This document shows positions 6,318-11,299 of a DNA stretch of 11,299 nt, one piece after another. The position numbers and the translations under genes are program-made. Origin of the DNA: Acidobacteriaceae bacterium (GTDB lineage: Bacteria; Acidobacteriota; Terriglobia; Terriglobales; Acidobacteriaceae). Within the stretch, counting starts at the first letter, position 1. Every line of letters begins with the position of its first letter. Where the stretch lies: contig JASHUH010000056.1 of the NCBI GenBank assembly GCA_030040115.1, positions 1 to 11,299 on the forward strand, in the 5' to 3' direction. The notes under the pieces are model-generated. The model had not been told where the DNA came from. It did no database searches and worked only from the letters and a program-made list of their open reading frames with translations.

Positions 6318-6463
6318 TCTGCGAGGACGGCAGTCGCCGGCGTGAAGAGCCCGCGGCGCTTGAGGCGGCTCGAGACTAAGTCCGGCGGCCTGCCCGGATC
6401 AGCGCAAAAACAAACCGCGCAAAACCCGGGACGCCCGGCGAATCGGTGGTCTGGAAACTTTGC

Positions 6464-7888
6464 ATGAACCTGGTGGTGATGAAATTCGGCGGCACGTCGG
6501 TGGAAGATGCGGCGGCCATTGGGCGCACCGCGGCGATTGTGGCCGGCCGCGTGGCCCAGGGCAAGAGCCCCGTAGTCGTGGTCAGCGCTATGGCGAAGGT
6601 AACCGACCAATTGCTGCGCGCGGCCGCGGCCGCCTCGCAAAGCGACCGGACGGGCGCCTTGGCCATCAGTTCACACCTGCGCGCGCGCCACCGCGACACC
6701 GCCGCCGAACTGATCAGAAACGCACAAAATCGCGCCGCGCTCGTGTCTCTGGTCGATGAGAAGTTCGATAAACTCGACGAAATTTTGCGCGGCCTCTCGG
6801 CCATTCTCGAGCTCACTCCTCGCGTCTCCGACCTGATTGTGAGTTTCGGCGAGCGGGTTTCGAGCCGCATGGTGACGGCTGCCTTTCGCGACCGGGACAT
6901 CGACGCCGCACACGTGGATGCGCGCCAAATCATCGTCACCGACTCGCAATTCCAGAAAGCCATTCCGCAGGACGACATGATCGAACAGCGCGCGCCCGAA
7001 AAGCTGCTGCCGCTGCTGCGCGCGGGCAAGACGCCGGTGATGGGCGGATTCATCGCCTCAAATGAGGCGGGGCTCACCACCACGCTTGGCCGCGGCGGCT
7101 CCGATTTTACTGGGGCCCTGGTGGGCGGCGCGCTGAACGCTGCGGCCATCGAAATCTGGACCGACGTGGACGGCATCATGACTTCCGACCCGCGCGTCTG
7201 TCCCGATGCCCTGCGCGTGAGGGTGATCAGCTTCGAGGAGGCGGCGGAGTTGGCCTATTTCGGGGCCAAGGTGCTGCACCCGGCCACCATTCTGCCTGCG
7301 GTCAGGAAAAACATTCCCGTATGGGTGCTCAACAGCCGCAACCCCGCGTGCGAAGGCACGCGCATCATTTCGCTGGCGCCGCACTGCAAGAGTCCCTTCA
7401 AATCCATCGCCGTCAAAAAGAAGCTGAGCATTATCGACGTGGTGGCCAGCCGCATGCTCATGACGCATGGCTATCTGAGCCAGATTTTCGCCATCTTCGA
7501 CAAGCACAAGTGCCCGGTGGACATGGTTTCCACCAGCGAAGTGTCGGTTTCGCTCAGCGTCGATTCGAACAACCAGTTGCCCGCCATCGCCGCTGACCTG
7601 GAAAAGTTGGCCGATGTGAAATACGAGGGCAAGAAGGCTCTGGTGTGCATGGTGGGCGAAGATATACGGGGACAGAATGGGATTGCCGCGCAGGTCTTTG
7701 CCGCCATTCGGCACATTAATGTCCGCATGATCTCGCAAGGGGCAAGCGAGATCAACATGAGCTTCATGATCGAGGAGGATGACGCCGACGAAGCCGTGCG
7801 TTCGCTGCACGCCGCGTTCTTTCGCGAGCCCGATCCAACCGTCTTCGACGTGGAAGCGCGAAAACAGCTTCTAGCGCCCAGTTCCTAG
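6464..7888 (+). CDS. lysC: Aspartate kinase (monofunctional, with C-terminal ACT domains)
   Basis: LysC phosphorylates aspartate, the first step of the aspartate-family pathway; its product is the substrate of Asd, encoded just upstream. It is 474 residues from the ATG at 6464. The kinase domain opens with MKFGGTS (K7) and contains VVVSAMAKVTDQLL, FGERVSSRM and GRGGSDFTGALVG near residue 209, followed by WTDVDGIMTSDPR. Two ACT-type regulatory domains follow at about 318-390 (with VDMVSTSEVSVSLSVD) and 390-465 (with VRMISQGASEINMSFMI). Family enzymes are feedback-inhibited by lysine and/or threonine through these domains; which amino acid acts here cannot be read from sequence. An in-frame GTG at 6446 would add six residues; GGAAA 7 nt before 6464 favours the ATG. 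No homoserine dehydrogenase domain is fused. The 146-bp gap to asd shows no terminator. Confidence 0.97.
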   Translation: MNLVVMKFGGTSVEDAAAIGRTAAIVAGRVAQGKSPVVVVSAMAKVTDQLLRAAAAASQSDRTGALAISSHLRARHRDTAAELIRNAQNRAALVSLVDEKFDKLDEILRGLSAILELTPRVSDLIVSFGERVSSRMVTAAFRDRDIDAAHVDARQIIVTDSQFQKAIPQDDMIEQRAPEKLLPLLRAGKTPVMGGFIASNEAGLTTTLGRGGSDFTGALVGGALNAAAIEIWTDVDGIMTSDPRVCPDALRVRVISFEEAAELAYFGAKVLHPATILPAVRKNIPVWVLNSRNPACEGTRIISLAPHCKSPFKSIAVKKKLSIIDVVASRMLMTHGYLSQIFAIFDKHKCPVDMVSTSEVSVSLSVDSNNQLPAIAADLEKLADVKYEGKKALVCMVGEDIRGQNGIAAQVFAAIRHINVRMISQGASEINMSFMIEEDDADEAVRSLHAAFFREPDPTVFDVEARKQLLAPSS

Positions 7889-7934
7889 CCGCGCCGGTCG
7901 CGTATTTTAAGATGACGGTTAGATCAGGAACAAG

Positions 7935-8024
7935 GCCCGCTTGAGCGGGCAAACGATACTAGCCCCCGGCGCAAGCTTGGGGAGAGAAATGCGCACCGCC
8001 GTCCCAGCCCCGAAAGGGCGGTGG
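7935..8024. repeat. REP-like cluster of GC-rich hairpins in the lysC-dapB gap
   Basis: Three imperfect palindromes follow each other. GCCCGC (7935-7940) pairs with GCGGGC (7945-7950) around TTGA. CCCC-C-GGC (7963-7970) pairs with GCT-T-GGGG (7975-7982) around a GCAA loop, with one mismatch. CACCGCC (7994-8000) pairs exactly with GGCGGTG (8017-8023) and encloses an alternative GCCC/GGGC hairpin with a CGAAA loop. The wording, with a 'GTCCCAGCCCCGAAAGGGCGG' type core, is familiar to me from interspersed intergenic repeats of Acidobacteriota genomes; that link is memory, not a search. No T tract follows, so it is not a standard terminator. It would lie in the transcribed spacer if lysC and dapB are co-transcribed. 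Confidence 0.5.
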
Positions 8025-8058
8025 AACGCCAGTAGAAAACAGTTAGGAGAGCTCAAAA

Positions 8059-8733
8059 ATGCTGATTCTCGTGCTCGGCAAAGGAAAAACCGGCAGCCTC
8101 GCGGCCGAGGTGGCGCGCGAACGGGGCCACAGCGTGCGCGCGCTCGACATCGATGAGAACGAGCACGCTGCGGCGCTCAATGGGCCCACGCTCGCCGGTG
8201 TCGACGTGGTGGTGGACTTTACCGCGCCCGAGGCTGCGGTGGAAAACATGCGGGCGGTGCTGTCGCAGGGCGGACGCATTGTGGTGGGCACCACAGGCTG
8301 GTACGCCCACCTGGACGAAATACGGGCCCGCGCGAAGAAGCGCGGCGCGCTGCTCTACGGAACCAACTTCTCCATCGGCGTGCAGAAGCTTTTTCAAATG
8401 ACTTCGGAACTGGCCAGACTCGACGGCTACGAATTTTCCATCGACGAGACCCATCACATGTCCAAGCTCGACGCGCCCTCGGGCACCGCGCTCACGCTCA
8501 AGGAAATCATTCTCTCCGTTCGGCCGGACGCTTCAGTGAACATCCGCTCGCACCGCATGGGCGACGCCAAGGGCGAGCACATTGTGCGCGCGGTGAGCCC
8601 GTACGATGTGGTGGAACTGCGCCACAACGCGTTTTCCCGCCGCGGATTCGCGTTGGGCGCCATCCGCGGCGCGGAGTGGCTGGCGGGCAAACACGGCCCC
8701 TGGGCGTTCCGGGAGATCTTCGACCAGCTTTAA
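8059..8733 (+). CDS. dapB: 4-hydroxy-tetrahydrodipicolinate reductase (short form)
   Basis: DapB reduces the DapA product to tetrahydrodipicolinate with NAD(P)H in the diaminopimelate/lysine pathway. The product is 224 residues, shorter than E. coli DapB (273). The nucleotide-binding start is LVLGKGKTGSLAAE, an altered glycine motif in place of the usual GxxGRMG. VVDFTAPEAA and VVVGTTGW (near residue 80) follow. The active site has E130, H132, H133 and K136 in ETHHMSKLDAPSGTA, then SHRMGDAKGEH and the C-terminal HNAFSRRGFALGAIRGAEWL. All catalytic residues expected for the family are there. The ATG at 8059 follows AGGAGA by 9 nt, a good ribosome site. It is 170 bp downstream of lysC with the REP-like hairpins in between. 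Confidence 0.95.
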   Translation: MLILVLGKGKTGSLAAEVARERGHSVRALDIDENEHAAALNGPTLAGVDVVVDFTAPEAAVENMRAVLSQGGRIVVGTTGWYAHLDEIRARAKKRGALLYGTNFSIGVQKLFQMTSELARLDGYEFSIDETHHMSKLDAPSGTALTLKEIILSVRPDASVNIRSHRMGDAKGEHIVRAVSPYDVVELRHNAFSRRGFALGAIRGAEWLAGKHGPWAFREIFDQL

Positions 8734-8918
8734 CAATTGAAAAGATCGCGGAAGAGCGCCCGCAAATTTTCTCCTGAAACTTTCAGGTTATCCGTACTGA
8801 CTTCGGTATGGCGCGTTTCGATGAACTTGCCTTGCGCAGGGACCGCGAGCGTGGATGAAACGATGCCACACAATCCGTAATGTCCAAAATTGACAAAGTT
8901 TGCTATTGCGGCAATCAT
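8730..8918 (-). CDS. Hypothetical 62-residue ORF convergent with dapB (doubtful)
   Basis: A minus-strand frame of 62 codons runs from an ATG at 8918 to a stop that overlaps the dapB stop. The C-terminal half (for example HTEVSTDNLKVSGENLRALF) looks like ordinary amphipathic protein sequence rather than high-GC shadow coding, and this stretch is less GC-rich than the neighbouring genes. I do not recognise it, and no Shine-Dalgarno is visible before the ATG. It may be a small gene, the decayed 3' end of a longer gene, or chance. Confidence 0.2.
   Translation of the reverse strand: MIAAIANFVNFGHYGLCGIVSSTLAVPAQGKFIETRHTEVSTDNLKVSGENLRALFRDLFNC
8890..8918 (+). promoter_or_regulatory. Candidate promoter of the parD-parE module
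   Basis: A perfect -35, TTGACA (8890-8895), is followed after 17 bp by AATCAT (8913-8918), which matches four of six positions of TATAAT. Transcription would begin near 8925, at the GAGGAGAG ribosome site (8925-8932) of the antitoxin gene. Toxin-antitoxin operons are normally autorepressed by the antitoxin at such a promoter. The location excludes the upstream in-frame ATG at 8880 as the start. Confidence 0.45.
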
Positions 8919-8939
8919 GAATTCGAGGAGAGCTCCCCG

Positions 8940-9206
8940 ATGAATGTGTCACTTACTCCCGAACTGGAGAAATTCATTGCCGAGAAGGTTGCTTCCGGCC
9001 GGTACGCATCGGCGAGCGAAGTGGTCCGTGAGGCGCTGCGGTTGCTCGAAGAGCGCGAACGGTCGCGCGCGGCGCGTTTGGAAGAGTTCAACCGCGAGCT
9101 TCAGGCGCGGATTGACGCCCTCGATCGCGGCGAGTTCGTGACCGCCGAAGAAGCACGCGAGCACATCCGCCGAAAATCGGAGGCGCAGAGAAAGCGGATC
9201 GCATGA
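8940..9206 (+). CDS. parD: ParD-type antitoxin
   Basis: This is the antitoxin of a type II toxin-antitoxin pair. The 88-residue product has the ParD layout: an N-terminal ribbon-helix-helix DNA-binding part (MNVSLTPELEKFIAEKVASG, then RYASASEVVREALRLLEE) followed by a charged helical tail (about 45-88) that in the family wraps the toxin. The ATG at 8940 lies 9 nt after GAGGAG and gives the family-typical start; an ATG at 8880 would add 20 residues without support. The stop overlaps the toxin start by 4 bp (ATGA), which indicates translational coupling. It probably binds its own promoter and represses the operon. Confidence 0.93.
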   Translation: MNVSLTPELEKFIAEKVASGRYASASEVVREALRLLEERERSRAARLEEFNRELQARIDALDRGEFVTAEEAREHIRRKSEAQRKRIA

Positions 9207-9508
9207 ACATGTGCGTTCTGAGCAGGGGAGCGATCCTTGACCTCGATGAGATTTGGAGCTACATCGCTCAGGACAGTGCCGAAGCCGCAGATCGATGGGT
9301 TGCGAAGCTTCTCGACGCTTGCGAAACCCTCGCACGGAATCCGCACATAGGGCACGCCCGCGCGGACATTACCGATAAAGCAGTACTATTTTGGCCGGTG
9401 GGCGCCTACATGATCGTTTATCGCGTGCTGAACGAAGGAATTGAAATCGCCGCCGTCACTCAGGGCTCACGGGATATCCCATCTTTTCTGCGCAAGCGCG
9501 GGCAGTAG
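9203..9508 (+). CDS. parE: ParE-type toxin (RelE/ParE superfamily)
   Basis: The product is 101 residues and is the toxin of the pair. Features of the family are an N-terminal helical hairpin (LSRGAILDLDEIWSYIAQDS, then EAADRWVAKL), the central NPHIGHARADI with a conserved-type Gly-x-x-Arg, and a C-terminal beta sheet (AYMIVYRVLNEGIEIAAVTQGSRD). ParE toxins characterised elsewhere inhibit DNA gyrase; relatives with the RelE fold cleave mRNA, and sequence alone does not settle the target. The start overlaps the parD stop by 4 bp. The gene is full-length and looks intact, and it converges on the LamG gene with a 4-bp gap. Confidence 0.92.
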   Translation: MNMCVLSRGAILDLDEIWSYIAQDSAEAADRWVAKLLDACETLARNPHIGHARADITDKAVLFWPVGAYMIVYRVLNEGIEIAAVTQGSRDIPSFLRKRGQ

Positions 9509-9528
9509 CCCATCATTTGTGCGATGGG
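9509..9528. other. Short stem-loop between convergent genes
   Basis: CCCATC (9509-9514) pairs exactly with GATGGG (9523-9528) around an 8-nt loop. It lies just after the parE stop and spans the 3' end of the LamG gene. It may serve as a weak shared transcription end, but no T tract follows on either strand. Confidence 0.3.
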
Positions 9529-10247
9529 TCGCGGACCCTCCCCGGCATCTTCAAAAACTCGCTGGGCTTCAGCGCCCGCGGCGTAAACCGCGCCATCAGC
9601 ACCGCGCCCTTGAACCAGTACACCTTGTTGATGCGCACGCCAATGGAGCTGTGGCCGGCAAGCTGTGGTTTGAGGTCCAGCGGTCCTTCACCCTGCAACT
9701 GGTCGCCCACGTAGTTGCGCAGCATTTTGCCGTCGTAAACAGCGGTGACGCGATACCACTGGCCCAGCGGGTGCAGCAGCTTGCAGTTGAGCAGCGTCCG
9801 GTTGCTCGAGCCCGAGGAAGCGAAGCTGTCGAGACACCATTGGCCGTCGACAATGCGAATCTCGAAAAGCATGCGGTTGCCGGTGTCCTGGCCGGTGGCG
9901 GGGTCCTGCTCCTGCAGATGAAAGAAGCGCTGCGCCGGCGCGCCGCCGGGGTCGGGACGAAAGATGACTTCCCAGGTGTAGTGCGAGGCTCCGGCGAGAG
10001 GATGGTCGGGTACGAAGATGGCGTCGTCCACGCCGTTGAACTGCACTGCTTTGCCGTAGGGCGTCTCAATGATTTGCGGATGCCCGAGCACCTCGGTCGC
10101 ATAACCGCCAATGCGGTCGACCCGGTTCAAGCGCCAAATCTGCATGCGCGGCGCAGGAGTCTGCGCGAACATAGCCGACGCCGCGCAAAGCAGCGCCACC
10201 GCGAAGGCTGCCAAAAGTTTCGGGCAAAACTGGGTGCGTGGTCGCAT
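9513..10247 (-). CDS. Exported LamG-like (concanavalin A-like) domain protein
   Basis: The product is 244 residues from the ATG at 10247, preceded by GGAG 5 nt upstream. An N-terminal signal peptide is clear: basic MRPR, a hydrophobic stretch LLAAFAVALLCAASAMFA, and a probable cleavage after AQ near residue 29. The mature part is one jelly-roll LamG/ConA-like domain: YGKAVQFNGVDDAIFVPDH, YTWEVIFRPD, FFHLQEQD, MLFEIRIVDGQWCL, WYRVTAVYDGKMLRNYV, and SSIGVRINKVYWFKGAV. Such domains bind carbohydrate or other ligands, or act in hydrolases; no catalytic residues can be named. An upstream ATG at 10301 would add 18 residues before the signal and is unlikely. It is transcribed against the dap genes and converges with parE, so it does not belong to the lysine operon. 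Confidence 0.83.
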   Translation of the reverse strand: MRPRTQFCPKLLAAFAVALLCAASAMFAQTPAPRMQIWRLNRVDRIGGYATEVLGHPQIIETPYGKAVQFNGVDDAIFVPDHPLAGASHYTWEVIFRPDPGGAPAQRFFHLQEQDPATGQDTGNRMLFEIRIVDGQWCLDSFASSGSSNRTLLNCKLLHPLGQWYRVTAVYDGKMLRNYVGDQLQGEGPLDLKPQLAGHSSIGVRINKVYWFKGAVLMARFTPRALKPSEFLKMPGRVRDPSHK

Positions 10248-10313
10248 GCCGGCTCCGGAGGGTGAGGAATGCGGAAAAGAGCATTGTCGCACAGGGGCCA
10301 ATCGATCCCACGT

Positions 10314-10319
10314 TATACA
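10314..10319 (+). promoter_or_regulatory. Candidate -10 element of dapA
   Basis: TATACA lies 11 bp upstream of the dapA ATG at 10331, in the 83-bp divergent gap between the LamG gene and dapA. Transcription from it would give a leader of only a few bases, and no Shine-Dalgarno is visible before the ATG, which would fit a near-leaderless message. No convincing -35 is present. Confidence 0.3.
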
Positions 10320-10330
10320 CTTTTTCTGGT

Positions 10331-11260
10331 ATGGAAACGACAGGTTGCGGAACAGCTCTCGTCACGCCATTCCGGGCGGACGGATCGGTGGACGAGCCGG
10401 CGCTGTGGGCGCTGGTGAACTGGCAGATCGAATCGGGAATCGACTTTCTGGTGGCGTGCGGATCGACGGGCGAGGCCGCGACCCTCGACGAAGAAGAGTG
10501 GCTGCACGCGGTCCGCATCGTGCTCGATGCGGCGGCGGGCCGGGTCCCGGTGTGGGCCGGCTGTACGCATAACTGCACCCGCGTGCTGGTGCGGCAAGCG
10601 GAGTTGCTTAAGCGCATGCACGGACTGAGCGCGGTGCTCTCGGCCAATCCGTATTACAACAAGCCAACGCAGGAGGGCCAGTTCCAGCACTTTCTCGCCC
10701 TTGCCCGCGCCGTCGATCCGTTGCCGGTTTGCCTCTACAACGTGCCTGGCCGCACGGCGGCGAACCTGGAGCCGGAAACCGTGGTGCGTCTGGCGGCGGC
10801 GGCGAAAAATATTCAGGCAATCAAGGAGGCCAGCGGCAAGGTGACGCAGGTTGCCGAGCTGGCGCACATTGTGCCCCGCGGGTTCAAAATTTTCTCGGGC
10901 GACGACAATCTGGCGCTGGCCGCCATTGGGGTGGGCGCGCACGGGCTCATTAGCGTGGCGTCCAACGAGATCCCCAAAGAAGCGACGCGCATGGTGCGCG
11001 ACGCCTTGAGCGACAACTGGGCCGAGGCGCGCGACCTGGAGCGGCAGTTCGCCGGGCTGTTTGAGGCGAATTTCTGGGAGTCGAATCCCGGACCCGTGAA
11101 GACCGTATTGAGCATGATGGGTTGGTGCACCGGCCACATGCGGCTGCCGCTGGTTCCTCCGGCGCCGGGTACGCGCGCGCGGCTGGAGCGATTGGCCGCT
11201 GAATTGGGATTGCTGAAGCATGTGCCGGCCCCCGAGGGTTACCGCTCCGAGGTCTTTTAG
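10331..11260 (+). CDS. dapA: 4-hydroxy-tetrahydrodipicolinate synthase
   Basis: DapA condenses pyruvate with aspartate semialdehyde, the committed step to diaminopimelate and lysine; its substrate comes from Asd and its product goes to DapB, both encoded upstream. The product is 309 residues, close to the usual 290-300. It is a TIM barrel with the Schiff-base K165 in AIKEASGK, Y136 and R141 in YNVPGRTA, and CGSTGEAATL where the usual motif is GTTGE; S45 replaces the first Thr of the proton relay, a conservative change. NPYYNKPTQEG is also conserved. I chose the ATG at 10331 (METTGCGTALVTPF) because it gives the family N-terminus; an in-frame GTG at 10238 would overlap the LamG gene's signal peptide region. 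No Shine-Dalgarno is evident. Confidence 0.96.
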   Translation: METTGCGTALVTPFRADGSVDEPALWALVNWQIESGIDFLVACGSTGEAATLDEEEWLHAVRIVLDAAAGRVPVWAGCTHNCTRVLVRQAELLKRMHGLSAVLSANPYYNKPTQEGQFQHFLALARAVDPLPVCLYNVPGRTAANLEPETVVRLAAAAKNIQAIKEASGKVTQVAELAHIVPRGFKIFSGDDNLALAAIGVGAHGLISVASNEIPKEATRMVRDALSDNWAEARDLERQFAGLFEANFWESNPGPVKTVLSMMGWCTGHMRLPLVPPAPGTRARLERLAAELGLLKHVPAPEGYRSEVF

Positions 11261-11279
11261 AGCACTTCTCTTTTAGATG

Positions 11280-11285
11280 TATACT
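11280..11285 (+). promoter_or_regulatory. Possible -10 element at the right edge
   Basis: TATACT lies in an AT-rich stretch just after dapA and directly before ATGATTGGC. It may belong to a promoter of the next gene, whose start lies at or beyond the edge. The window ends too soon to judge, and the adjacent ATG at 11286 is probably too close to be the start used with this box. Confidence 0.2.
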
Positions 11286-11299
11286 ATGATTGGCGCTGT

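Noticed and set aside
7889..8058. Lysine, SAM or cyclic-di-GMP riboswitch upstream of dapB
   Set aside because: A GGGCAAAC and a GCAA loop gave a passing resemblance, but the conserved cores and the pairing order of these riboswitches are not there.
9441..10265. 274-codon plus-strand frame opposite the LamG gene
   Set aside because: The minus strand has a signal peptide and a LamG domain; the plus frame starts inside parE and shows no family features.

Overview
The window is a GC-rich bacterial chromosome segment, most likely from an Acidobacteriota (Terriglobia-like) genome or a related soil lineage. That placement is an inference. It rests on the GC content, the gene families present, inverted heptamer repeat arrays, and a REP-like intergenic sequence of a kind I associate with that phylum. 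No rRNA or tRNA gene was seen, so the taxonomy is not proven.

Layout. Positions 1-1110 are a decayed accessory edge. The 3' part of a Cys/Trp-rich repeat protein, probably cell-surface or secreted, breaks off in the middle of a repeat unit. The break lies against the C-terminal piece of an IS66-type transposase on the minus strand. That piece is joined near 935 to the C-terminal piece of a redoxin-like gene carrying an internal stop. Positions 1111-1413 hold no gene, but contain an exact 10-bp tandem repeat, a perfect TATAAT box and a strong intrinsic terminator. Then come three plus-strand genes: an MscS-type channel, a DUF5995-type protein and nrdR.

An intergenic region of about 200 bp (3904-4110) carries two arrays of degenerate 7-bp repeats in inverted orientation. 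Downstream is a diaminopimelate/lysine/threonine biosynthesis cluster on the plus strand: an NAD-type isocitrate dehydrogenase-family gene, asd, lysC, dapB and later dapA. LysC and Asd make aspartate semialdehyde, DapA condenses it with pyruvate, and DapB reduces the product towards tetrahydrodipicolinate, which feeds peptidoglycan and lysine. The lysC-dapB gap holds a set of GC-rich hairpins resembling an interspersed repeat.

Between dapB and dapA sit a parD-parE toxin-antitoxin module with its own promoter-like sequence and a convergent minus-strand gene for an exported LamG-like protein. These look like insertions into a biosynthetic cluster. dapA is divergent from the LamG gene and probably has its own promoter.

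I see no clearly new multi-gene system. The items most worth a second look are the promoter-plus-terminator unit ahead of the MscS gene, the inverted heptamer arrays, the layered gene wreckage at the left edge, and the accessory insertion between dapB and dapA.
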